Below are positions 6,292 through 12,852 of a stretch of DNA of 24,942 nucleotides, one piece after another. Source of the DNA: BMS3B sp964501105 (GTDB lineage: Archaea > Hydrothermarchaeota > Hydrothermarchaeia > Hydrothermarchaeales > BMS3B); contig CAZCRG010000015.1 in NCBI GenBank assembly GCA_964501105.1, forward strand, positions 1-24,942, written 5' to 3'. Below the pieces are notes generated by a model. It was not told where the DNA came from. It was given only the letters and a program-made list of their open reading frames with translations, and ran no database searches. How positions within the stretch are numbered: the stretch's first letter is position 1; every line of letters begins with the position of its first letter. The position numbers and the translations under genes are program-made.

Positions 6292-6799
6292 GCACTTTCT
6301 AATAGCCACTTTACTGATTTTTTCTTCAGTTTTTTTAGTTCTTCTAATGAGGGCAACAGGGAGTATAAATAAAGGAGAGGTGCTCTACACATGGAAATAC
6401 TCCTGGAAGGAGGAATTCAGAGTAAATCCCTTTATCTTTTATGTTATCCCTGCTTTTCTTGTTATAAACCTCTGGAGAATTTACAACCTTCCTGCTGAAG
6501 ATTCCGGAGCTTTCTCGGGTTTAAACAGGTTGTGGTTTGAGATTGTGTTTATTCTGCTTCTCCTGATTCTTGTGGTGTATTTTCTCAGAGACAGGAAGGT
6601 GGAGCTCACAACTAAGGGAATTTCCTTCAGAGGAATTTTTATTTACTGGAGTCAATTCGAAGGTTACAGAATTGACAGGGATAAAAAGGCACTGATTTTA
6701 AAGTTTAAGGGCAGATGGAACGGCAGTTTTAAGTATCCAGTGGAGGAACCAGAGGTGGTTGAGAGGTTTATCTCAGGATATTTGAAGAAGATAGGGTGA
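6278..6799 (+). CDS. membrane protein, DUF5673-like (copy 2)
   Basis: A 173-residue protein with a first helix (FLIATLLIFSSVFLVLLM), a second near FIFYVIPAFLVINLW and a third at WFEIVFILLLLILVVYFL, then a soluble tail KVELTTKGISFRGIFIYWSQ. It is the tandem paralogue of the preceding gene and slightly longer. I chose ATG 6278 because GGGAGG lies 7 bases upstream; it overlaps the preceding stop by 14 bases, which implies coupling. The two proteins may form a heteromer (inference). Their position next to UPF0145 suggests shared regulation but gives no function. Confidence 0.75.
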   Translation: MMQPEHFLIATLLIFSSVFLVLLMRATGSINKGEVLYTWKYSWKEEFRVNPFIFYVIPAFLVINLWRIYNLPAEDSGAFSGLNRLWFEIVFILLLLILVVYFLRDRKVELTTKGISFRGIFIYWSQFEGYRIDRDKKALILKFKGRWNGSFKYPVEEPEVVERFISGYLKKIG

Positions 6800-6803
6800 G
6801 GAG

Positions 6804-7313
6804 ATGACACTTCGCTGGAAGGTAAGTAAAAAGATTTTTCTGTGGCTGAGTACTGCTTCTCTTGTTACTTTATTTTTCCTGCTTATTACTCAGGATATCC
6901 AGGGGCTGAAGTTTTTTTTGTACGGTTTTCTGACTGGAGTGCCTGCCTGGTGGATAACGAGAAGAAAGGTTATGGGGGAAAAGGAGTTTTATTCCAAGTA
7001 CTTCTCATTGTCAGAAAAGGAAAGGCTGAGAACTCCACTGCCTGAGTCTATGAGGGAGAGGATGATAAAGGAGAGAAAGCTGATTATTCCTCAGAACTAC
7101 CGCCAGAAGTTTATAAATGATATGTTTATACCCATGGTGCTTTTATTCACAACAATTAACCTCACCTCCTTTCTGTCGTCCCAATACGGGATTGAGAGTT
7201 TTACTGGATTATTATACTACTCCCTCTGCTCTTCCATGGGCTTCCTTCTTTTTGCCTTTCTCTACCAGCAGGCTATAGACAGTGTGCACAATATTTATAA
7301 GCCTCGGGAGTGA
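6804..7313 (+). CDS. hypothetical four-helix membrane protein
   Basis: The 169 residues contain two N-terminal helices (FLWLSTASLVTLFFLLI and LKFFLYGFLTGVPAWWI), a charged cytoplasmic loop (SLSEKERLRTPLPESMRERM), then two C-terminal helices (FIPMVLLFTTINLTSFLS and LYYSLCSSMGFLLFAFLY). GGTGAGGAG sits directly before the ATG. It follows the DUF5673-like pair by 4 bases and precedes trpB by 11. I do not recognise the family. The arrangement suggests a small membrane complex encoded with its two neighbours. Confidence 0.7.
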   Translation: MTLRWKVSKKIFLWLSTASLVTLFFLLITQDIQGLKFFLYGFLTGVPAWWITRRKVMGEKEFYSKYFSLSEKERLRTPLPESMRERMIKERKLIIPQNYRQKFINDMFIPMVLLFTTINLTSFLSSQYGIESFTGLLYYSLCSSMGFLLFAFLYQQAIDSVHNIYKPRE

Positions 7314-7324
7314 AGGATAGAGCA

Positions 7325-8515
7325 ATGAAGGGCAGGTATCCAAGCGCAAGAGGCAGATTTGGAAGATACGGCGGCATTTACATTCCAGAAGTACTAATGC
7401 CTGCTGTTGAGGAGCTTAAAGAGGCCTACAATAAGGCTAAAAAGGATAAAAGCTTCCAGAAGGAGCTGGATTATTATCTCAAGGAGTATGTGGGCAGGCC
7501 CACGCCTTTAACTTTCTGCGAGAATATGAGCAGAGAGCTGGGCTTTAAAGTTTACCTCAAGCGTGAAGATATGGCACATACTGGTGCCCACAAAATAAAC
7601 AATACCTTAGGTCAGGCTCTTTTAGCCAAGAGAATGGGTAAGAAGAGGATAATAGCTGAGACTGGTGCAGGACAGCACGGCGTTGCTACTGCTACAGCGG
7701 CAGCAGCCCTGGGGTTAGAATGTGAGATTTACATGGGTACTGAAGACATTGAGAGACAGAAGATGAATGTCTTCAGGATGAAGCTTCTTGGAGCCAGAGT
7801 TAATCCTGTGAGCTCAGGTTCAAGAACCTTGAAGGATGCCATAAATGAAGCTCTCCGCGACTGGTTAACCAATGTTAGAACCACTCACTACCTCCTGGGC
7901 TCTGTTCTTGGGCCACATCCCTATCCAGCTATGATTAGAGATTTCCAGAGTGTTATCGGCAGGGAAGCTAAGAGGCAGATTCTGAGGAAGGAAGATAGGC
8001 TTCCCTCAGCCATAGTTGCCTGCGTGGGTGGAGGAAGCAATGCCATAGGGATTTTCTATGAGTTTCTAAACGACAAAGATGTCAGGCTCATAGGAGTAGA
8101 AGCTGGAGGTAAGGGCATAGCTTCAGGTAAGCATGCTGCAAGATTTGCTGCCGGAAGAGAGGGCGTGCTTCATGGCACTTATACCTATGTGCTTCAGGAT
8201 GAATACGGCCAGATTACAGAAACCCACAGTATAAGCGCTGGATTGGACTACCCTGCTGTTGGGCCTGAACATTCTCTTCTCAGAGAGGTTGAAAGGGCTG
8301 AGTACTACTATGCTACAGATGACGAGGCTCTTGAAGCCTTCCACTATCTCAGTGAAAAGGAGGGTATAATACCTGCTCTTGAGAGTGCTCATGCTGTTGC
8401 CTGGCTTCTTAAAAACAGCAATCAGTTTGATAAGGATGATGTGGTAATAATCAACCTCTCTGGCAGGGGCGATAAAGATGTGGAAGCTGTGGCGAGATAT
8501 GAGGGAGTTGTTTGA
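7325..8515 (+). CDS. trpB: tryptophan synthase beta subunit (TrpB1 type)
   Basis: TrpB condenses indole with serine to make tryptophan using PLP. The 396 residues include GAHKINNTLGQALLAKRMGK with the PLP lysine at about residue 90, AETGAGQHGVATATAAA with the catalytic glutamate at about 112, and the phosphate-binding GGGSNAIG at about 235. Features are of the classical TrpB1 rather than the longer TrpB2 type: GRFGRYGGIYIPE at the N-terminus and the usual length of about 400. ATG 7325 has GAAGGA just upstream; an in-frame GTG at 7310 overlapping the preceding stop is the alternative. No trpA or other trp gene is nearby, which is unusual for TrpB1. It converges with trxB, with a single base between the stops. 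Confidence 0.95.
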   Translation: MKGRYPSARGRFGRYGGIYIPEVLMPAVEELKEAYNKAKKDKSFQKELDYYLKEYVGRPTPLTFCENMSRELGFKVYLKREDMAHTGAHKINNTLGQALLAKRMGKKRIIAETGAGQHGVATATAAAALGLECEIYMGTEDIERQKMNVFRMKLLGARVNPVSSGSRTLKDAINEALRDWLTNVRTTHYLLGSVLGPHPYPAMIRDFQSVIGREAKRQILRKEDRLPSAIVACVGGGSNAIGIFYEFLNDKDVRLIGVEAGGKGIASGKHAARFAAGREGVLHGTYTYVLQDEYGQITETHSISAGLDYPAVGPEHSLLREVERAEYYYATDDEALEAFHYLSEKEGIIPALESAHAVAWLLKNSNQFDKDDVVIINLSGRGDKDVEAVARYEGVV

Positions 8516-8516
8516 G

Positions 8517-9422
8517 TTATCTGTTGTCCTTCCCCCTGAGATACTCCAGTGCTGAGAGGGCTGCTATGGCACCTTCGCCTGCACTTGAAATAATCTGAGC
8601 ATTTCTCCTTACAACATTGCCGCAGGCAAATATTCCCTCTTCAGAAGTTCTCATATTCAGGTCAACCTTAATATAACCCTGAGAATCCTTATCTACATCG
8701 ACAATGCCAGAGTTGGGATAAAATCCGATATAAATAAAGGCAGCCTCAGCTTTTATGTCCTTTCCGCTTTCCAGCATAATTCTATTCAGTTTGTTTCCAT
8801 CTCCTGCGAAGTAGGCGACCTCCTCCTTTAAGAGGATTTCAATATTGTCCTTACTATTAACCCTATCAACAAGTACCTTCTCTCCTCTAAGTTCTGGGCT
8901 TCTGGCAATTAAATAAATCTTCTCACCAATGTCGCTGAGAAAAAGAGCAGCACTTAAAGCGGAGTCGCCTCCGCCAATAACAGCAATCTTTTTATCTTTA
9001 TAGGCATAGCCCGCGCACTGGGCACAGTAGTGCACTCCCCTTCGAAGGTACTCCTTCTCTCCGGCCACTCTCAGCCTCTTTGGAGTACCTCCAGAGGCAA
9101 TAATTACTGCTCCAGCCTGGTATTTATTGTTATTAGTTTCTAAAACCTTTAAGTCCTCGGCAGGGTAGACTCTTAAAACTTCCTCCTCCTCCTTTATCTC
9201 GGCACCATTTTCCATAGCCTGCTTGTAGAAAAGCCTTGTGAGTTCCCAGCCGTCTATACTTTCGAAGCCAGGATAATTCTCCACCATCTGGGCGAGAGCA
9301 GGCTGGCCTCCAGATATCATTTTCTCAATCACAAGGGTTCTCAATCCGCTTCTTGTGGTGTAGATAGCAGCAGTCAGGCCAGCGGGGCCTGCTCCAGCAA
9401 TAACCACATCGTAATACTTCAT
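8517..9422 (-). CDS. trxB: thioredoxin reductase-like flavoprotein, atypical cofactor sites
   Basis: The 301 residues have the two-domain TrxR layout: FAD-binding GAGPAGLTAAIYTTRSG at residues 10-26, redox CAQC at 133-136, and a second dinucleotide site IGGGDSALSAALFL at 149-162. It would reduce thioredoxin or glutaredoxin-like proteins with electrons from a reduced cofactor. Two deviations stand out. The NADPH 2'-phosphate motif (HRRxxxR) is replaced by IARSPELRG at about 172-180. The usual FAD-contacting GDV near the C-terminus reads GNV (FACGNVVRRNAQII). NADPH is therefore unlikely; NADH or F420H2 (as in methanogen deazaflavin-dependent reductases) are possibilities. Length and CxxC are otherwise standard. 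Confidence 0.85.
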   Translation of the reverse strand: MKYYDVVIAGAGPAGLTAAIYTTRSGLRTLVIEKMISGGQPALAQMVENYPGFESIDGWELTRLFYKQAMENGAEIKEEEEVLRVYPAEDLKVLETNNNKYQAGAVIIASGGTPKRLRVAGEKEYLRRGVHYCAQCAGYAYKDKKIAVIGGGDSALSAALFLSDIGEKIYLIARSPELRGEKVLVDRVNSKDNIEILLKEEVAYFAGDGNKLNRIMLESGKDIKAEAAFIYIGFYPNSGIVDVDKDSQGYIKVDLNMRTSEEGIFACGNVVRRNAQIISSAGEGAIAALSALEYLRGKDNR

Positions 9423-9509
9423 GGGGAGTTTAATTCCCGCAATAATAAATAAAGTTAACTAATGTTTCAGGTGTTAGCTTGTAAATATGGAAATCTAAGG
9501 AGAGGAGAG

Positions 9510-10700
9510 ATGAAGAGTCCTTTTGAGCTTGACCAGCTTCTCGGGTTGAGGTATTTTATTAGCAATACTCCCGGAGTAAAAGGGAAACTGAGGCAGCTTA
9601 CAGAGGATTTTGTTGTGGAGGAGACTTTTGAGGCTTCAAGGCAGGAGGAGGAAGGTGAGTATCTCCATTTTATTATGGAGAAGAGGGACTGGGACACTAT
9701 AAGAGCTATAGATGCAATCTCCAGGGCCCTGGGTGTCTCCAGAAAGCGCTTTGGCTATGCAGGAACGAAGGACAAGAGGGCAGTTACAAAGCAGAGAGTC
9801 TCAGCCTGGGGTATTGAAAGGGAGACTCTTGAAGCTCTCACCTTAAAGGATATTAGACTTTACGACTTTGTAAGGAGCAGCGAAAGGGTAAATCTTGGGG
9901 ATCTTCTGGGAAACAGGTTCAAAATTACTCTTAGGAAGGTTGAGGGCAAAATAAATGAGGTTAAAGATATTCTTCAGGAAACTCTGAACCAGCTTTCTCT
10001 TGGAGGCGTGCCCAACTACTTTGGCTATCAGAGGTTTGGTACTGTAAGGCCAAATACCCACCTGGTAGGGAAAAAGATTCTTCAGGGCGACCTTGAGGGT
10101 GCTGTTATGCAGTATCTTGCCCATCCTTATCCAAAAGAGAGGGAGGATGCAAGAGAGGCAAGGAAGATGCTCTCTGAAACTGGAGACTTCAGGAGAGCTT
10201 TAGAGGAGTATCCCCCGAGGCTGAATTATGAGAGGAGTATGCTTGATGCTCTTGTCAAGAATCCCAGGGACTTCGCAGGAGCTCTGCGAAGGCTGCCCAA
10301 AAAGTTGAGAAGAATGCTTGTCCATGCCTACCAGAGTTATCTCTTCAATGAGGTGCTGAGCGAGGCTATAGCCAGAGGGATTGATATCAGGGAGAAGAGT
10401 ATAAAGCTCCTTGGCTACAGAAGTGGTTTTTCTCAGGATGAGATTGGCGAGATTGAGAGGGAGGTTCTTGAGAGAGAGGGCATAACTCTTGAGCAGTTCA
10501 GGGTTAAAAGTATGCCAGAACTTTCTGTTGCCGGGGAGGAAAGGAAAGCGAGTATAAGCACTGAGATTAGCTTTGAAGTTGGTGAGGATGAGGTTAACCC
10601 TGGACTTGTAAAAGTGGTCTTCAGCTTTTCCCTCCCTCCAGGCAGCTATGCAACAACTGTGCTGAGGGAGTTTATGAAAACTGACCCTCTTTATTATTGA
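9510..10700 (+). CDS. truD: tRNA pseudouridine(13) synthase TruD
   Basis: TruD isomerises a uridine in tRNA (position 13 in bacteria). The 396-residue protein has the N-terminal LRQLTEDFVVEE, the catalytic motif FGYAGTKDKRAVTKQRVS (aspartate at about residue 88) and the family signatures GVPNYFGYQRFG and LVHAYQSYLFNEVL, all typical of archaeal TruD. I chose ATG 9510, preceded by GGAGAGGAGAG, because family members begin near here; the frame extends back to 9462 but those extra residues do not look conserved. It is transcribed divergently from trxB. Confidence 0.95.
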   Translation: MKSPFELDQLLGLRYFISNTPGVKGKLRQLTEDFVVEETFEASRQEEEGEYLHFIMEKRDWDTIRAIDAISRALGVSRKRFGYAGTKDKRAVTKQRVSAWGIERETLEALTLKDIRLYDFVRSSERVNLGDLLGNRFKITLRKVEGKINEVKDILQETLNQLSLGGVPNYFGYQRFGTVRPNTHLVGKKILQGDLEGAVMQYLAHPYPKEREDAREARKMLSETGDFRRALEEYPPRLNYERSMLDALVKNPRDFAGALRRLPKKLRRMLVHAYQSYLFNEVLSEAIARGIDIREKSIKLLGYRSGFSQDEIGEIEREVLEREGITLEQFRVKSMPELSVAGEERKASISTEISFEVGEDEVNPGLVKVVFSFSLPPGSYATTVLREFMKTDPLYY

Positions 10701-10734
10701 TAATACATTCATATTGTGAAAGTGCAGGCTGTAT

Positions 10735-10890
10735 TTATATAAGAAACCTTTTCTTGAAGTTTCTTATAATTATATAAAGAGCCGCATAGGAAACTAGAAC
10801 TGGAAGGGTACCAATTAATGGACTTATCTTCCCGAAATATACCAGAAGAGAAGCTATAACGATTAATAACCCTGCTGTTAGTATTACCAC
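10735..10890 (-). CDS. small two-helix membrane protein (FGxISPLI type, copy 1)
   Basis: A 51-residue protein with two membrane helices joined by a short loop: VVILTAGLLIVIASLLVYF, then GKISPLI, then GTLPVLVSYAALYIII with a basic end (RNFKKRFLI). I chose GTG 10890 because GGTGAAGGAG lies upstream with a spacing of about 9; the frame stays open to 11001 but the added residues are not membrane-like. The length and the loop match the 52-residue protein at 11986-12144, its apparent paralogue. The family is not recognised. It is the leftmost gene of the RelE spot and points outwards. Confidence 0.6.
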   Translation of the reverse strand: MVILTAGLLIVIASLLVYFGKISPLIGTLPVLVSYAALYIIIRNFKKRFLI

Positions 10891-11011
10891 TATATACTTA
10901 ACTCCTTCACCTGCTGAGAATTCTTCTGCCACATATAAATATTGAAAAAGATAGATTAAAAAGTTTCCCCTTTTATCAATAATTAAGAGTTGCAACAACA
11001 ATATCCTTCGT

Positions 11012-11024
11012 TAAGATATAAAAT
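11012..11024 (+). promoter_or_regulatory. TATA-like box for the antitoxin gene at 11058
   Basis: TAAGATATAAAAT lies about 35-45 bases before the ATG at 11058, the distance expected for an archaeal TATA box with a short leader. This is inferred from composition and spacing. Confidence 0.35.
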
Positions 11025-11057
11025 GACAATAGTAAGTGCTGAATACCAGGTATTATT

Positions 11058-11234
11058 ATGTCTGCAAAAGAAGAATTGATAAAAATTCCAAGAAGGGAAT
11101 ATGAAGCCATGAAGGAGACTCTTGAGATTCTTTCAGATACAAAGACAGCTATTAGGATACTTGAATCTATTGCTCAGGTAGAAAGGGGAGAAACTATTTC
11201 AGAGAAAGAGTTTGTTCAGAAATTTGGGCTATAA
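11058..11234 (+). CDS. RelB/Phd-like small antitoxin, convergent with RelE
   Basis: A 58-residue protein reading MSAKEELIKIPRREYEAMKE then TLEILSDTKTAIRILESIAQ and ending GETISEKEFVQKFGL. The pattern I-P-R-x-E-Y-E-x-M-K-E, a helix, then G-x-x-I-S-x-x-E is typical of archaeal antitoxins that precede relE-type toxins on the same strand. Here no toxin follows on this strand. Instead a RelE gene lies on the opposite strand and their 3' ends overlap by 41 bases. The frame itself is intact. It is either the partner of that toxin after an inversion or an orphan antitoxin. Confidence 0.65.
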   Translation: MSAKEELIKIPRREYEAMKETLEILSDTKTAIRILESIAQVERGETISEKEFVQKFGL

Positions 11235-11508
11235 TTTTTGAAATATCTCTCTGGTACACCCTTGACCTCAGGTCAACATAGATAAGGAACACTTTTTTTA
11301 TGTTTTTCTTGGGTAAATATATGACCCTATATTTTCCCACATGCATTCTATGACAACCCCTGAAAGGACCTGTAAGCGCCTTGTGTCTGAATGGGTTTTT
11401 CTTTAGCTCAACTATTTTTGCATAAATCCTCTTTTGATTCGCTGTGTCTAATTTTTCAAATTGTTTGACAAATAATTTTGTAAACTCTAAATTATACTCT
11501 CCCTTCAT
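11194..11508 (-). CDS. relE: RelE-type toxin
   Basis: A 104-residue protein with the RelE/ParE fold pattern: YNLEFTKLFVKQFEKLDTANQ helices, then LKKNPFRHKALTGPFRGCHR and the central MHVGKYRVIYLP strand, ending LIYVDLRSRVYQ. RelE toxins cleave mRNA in the ribosome. Family members are usually 85-95 residues; this one has an additional tail (RDISKIIAQISEQTLSLK) whose last codons lie inside the antisense antitoxin gene, so its stop may have shifted after a rearrangement. A 30-codon frame (11526-11618) lies 17 bases upstream on the same strand with a TATA-like site ahead of it. The frame is clean and may be functional. Confidence 0.75.
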   Translation of the reverse strand: MKGEYNLEFTKLFVKQFEKLDTANQKRIYAKIVELKKNPFRHKALTGPFRGCHRMHVGKYRVIYLPKKNIKKVFLIYVDLRSRVYQRDISKIIAQISEQTLSLK

Positions 11509-11525
11509 TTTTACACTCCTGCACC

Positions 11526-11618
11526 TCAGATTCTCTTATCATTAGGATACTTTTTAACTATAAATTCCAGACTATGCCTTAAGCTATTTTGTAACCATTC
11601 TAAATCATCTTTATTCAT
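11526..11618 (-). CDS. 30-aa small ORF leading the relE transcript
   Basis: A 30-codon frame MNKDDLEWLQNSLRHSLEFI then VKKYPNDKRI ends 17 bases before the relE start; that gap contains GAGGTGCAGGAG as a ribosome binding site. An ATATATA tract at about 11631-11641 lies close before its ATG, which fits a leaderless first gene. It may be a truncated antitoxin or a very small authentic one. The family is not recognised. Support comes from promoter position and operon spacing only. Confidence 0.35.
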   Translation of the reverse strand: MNKDDLEWLQNSLRHSLEFIVKKYPNDKRI

Positions 11619-11628
11619 GTTTGTAGTT

Positions 11629-11642
11629 TGTATATATATTCT
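11629..11642 (-). promoter_or_regulatory. TATA-like box for the relE operon
   Basis: On the minus strand, GAATATATATAC precedes the ATG at 11618 by 13-24 bases. Between about 11640 and 11740 the sequence is AT-rich with no gene that I can support. This is inferred from composition. Confidence 0.35.
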
Positions 11643-11780
11643 GTAGAAATTATTTTAATAATAATAATTCTTGATTTTTAAATTAGTAGTGTCAATTCTT
11701 GCCTCTATTATCTGTTTTAATTTCTAAACTTTTTAAAAAACTATAGACTTGAAAAGATTGATTCTAAGATAGAGGACTTT

Positions 11781-11918
11781 ATGGGACTTTCCGACCTGAT
11801 AGATGAAGAAATAGAAGAACTAAAAAAGGATATTAGAAGTACCGGAAAGGGTAAAACACTTGAAGAATTGTTGAAAGAAATTTATGAATCATATCACGGA
11901 GCGCCCACTCATATATAA
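11781..11918 (+). pseudogene. small helical antitoxin-like ORF or 5'-truncated remnant
   Basis: From ATG 11781 this frame codes 45 residues: MGLSDLIDEEIEELKKDIRS then TGKGKTLEELLKEIYESYHG. The reading frame is open further upstream to about 11745 with good coding character (YRLEKIDSKIEDF) but no start codon. This suggests that the original protein began earlier and has lost its 5' end. Size and charge resemble small TA antitoxins. No toxin follows. Either an internal start is used or it is a relic. Confidence 0.4.
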
Positions 11919-11985
11919 TTTCCAGTTTTTTTTCGGCAACACCTCTTTTATCAATGTTACTCTGAACTCAAAGGACATGTTAGCC

Positions 11986-12144
11986 ATGAGGAAGGCGGCA
12001 GCTTTTATTATTGCGCTGCTGCTGGTTGTAAACCTGGTGCTCTTCGGCTTTGGCAGGATTTCGCCTCTAATCTTCTGGCTATCTCTCGGCCTTCTTTATG
12101 GAGCTTATTTAATTGGTGTAAAAAGAAAATCAAAGGCAGGGTAG
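11986..12144 (+). CDS. small two-helix membrane protein (FGxISPLI type, copy 2)
   Basis: A 52-residue protein: MRKAAAFIIALLLVVNLVLF, then GFGRISPLI, then FWLSLGLLYGAYLIGV and a basic tail KRKSKAG. It has the same length, helix-loop-helix plan and loop motif FG(K/R)ISPLI as the protein at 10735-10890. I chose ATG 11986, with AGGA about 10 bases upstream; the longer frame from 11884 overlaps the preceding remnant. It ends 1 base before the DUF2250 regulator gene, so they are probably co-transcribed. The function is unknown; it might be a membrane partner of that regulator (inference). Confidence 0.65.
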   Translation: MRKAAAFIIALLLVVNLVLFGFGRISPLIFWLSLGLLYGAYLIGVKRKSKAG

Positions 12145-12145
12145 T

Positions 12146-12742
12146 ATGGAAAAGCTCAGAGAAGTATCGCCAAGAGCTCTTTATGTTCTCATTCATCTTA
12201 GGGTAGCGAAGACAGACTATGCCAAGTCTATAGCGAGAAGGCTGAAGGTGCCCACAGAAGAAGTCTCGTGGCTCCTCAGGCAGCTTGAAGAGCTTGGCTT
12301 AATAGAGAGAAGCTCTGGCTCCTCTATAAAAAGAACTGAGGCGAAAATGAAGCTCACTCTTGAAGTGAGGAAGCACCACCTCTATTTTAAACTCAGCAGG
12401 GAAGGGGAGCTTCTCATGAGAGAACTCATAAAGAGGGGGCTGGAGGAATACTTCAGAATATACTCTGGAAGTAATGAGAGCTTTTCTCTGCTGAACTTTC
12501 TTCACAAAGCAGGATGCGAGAATTCCATAACCCTTGCCAAAAGGCTATCCCTTCCTCATGATAAGACAAAAGCTTTAATCTCTGAGCTTATAGAGCTGGA
12601 GCTCATTGCAGAGTGCAGGGGCAAGGTTATAAAAAAGAAGCACAGAAAGGCAAAACCCAAAAAGGAGACAAGAACCCACCACAAGTACTACAAAACAACA
12701 AGACTCTGGGAGCTTCTCCACAGGCACTTCAGGCAGGGATAA
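12146..12742 (+). CDS. tandem DUF2250 winged-helix protein
   Basis: A 198-residue basic protein containing two copies of the archaeal DUF2250 unit. Copy 1 (about 8-95): ALYVLIHLRVAKTDYAKSIA, a winged helix, then a basic stretch and VRKHHLYFKLSREGELL. Copy 2 (about 113-195): LLNFLHKAGCENSITLAKRL, then KVIKKKHRKAKPKKE and RTHHKYYKTTRLWELL. DUF2250 proteins are believed to be DNA-binding regulators; the paired histidines (HH at 77-78 and 178-179) and the lysine-rich wing recur in both copies. It probably binds DNA as an intramolecular dimer (inference). It follows the small membrane protein and lies about 110 bases ahead of the CODH operon. Confidence 0.75.
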   Translation: MEKLREVSPRALYVLIHLRVAKTDYAKSIARRLKVPTEEVSWLLRQLEELGLIERSSGSSIKRTEAKMKLTLEVRKHHLYFKLSREGELLMRELIKRGLEEYFRIYSGSNESFSLLNFLHKAGCENSITLAKRLSLPHDKTKALISELIELELIAECRGKVIKKKHRKAKPKKETRTHHKYYKTTRLWELLHRHFRQG

Positions 12743-12814
12743 CTGCTGGAGAGGTTCCTATCTAAATTTTGAAAACTTTGTTAATGTTCAGGGTTACCCA
12801 TAAAGAAACTGGAA

Positions 12815-12846
12815 AGGTCATTATAAATAATGATAAAATTGGAGGC
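12815..12846 (+). promoter_or_regulatory. TATA-like box and Shine-Dalgarno of the frhB-cdhAB operon
   Basis: TTATAAATAA at 12821-12830 is a good archaeal TATA match, and GGAGG at 12841-12845 lies 7 bases before ATG 12853. The TATA box is close to the start codon, so the leader must be very short or a second promoter must lie upstream. The Shine-Dalgarno site decides the start over an in-frame upstream ORF beginning at 12769. Confidence 0.4.
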
Positions 12847-12852
12847 TACATC

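Noticed and set aside
10200..10712. A 170-codon minus-strand frame opposite truD
   Set aside because: The plus strand encodes an unmistakable TruD with its catalytic motif; the antisense frame has no recognisable features.
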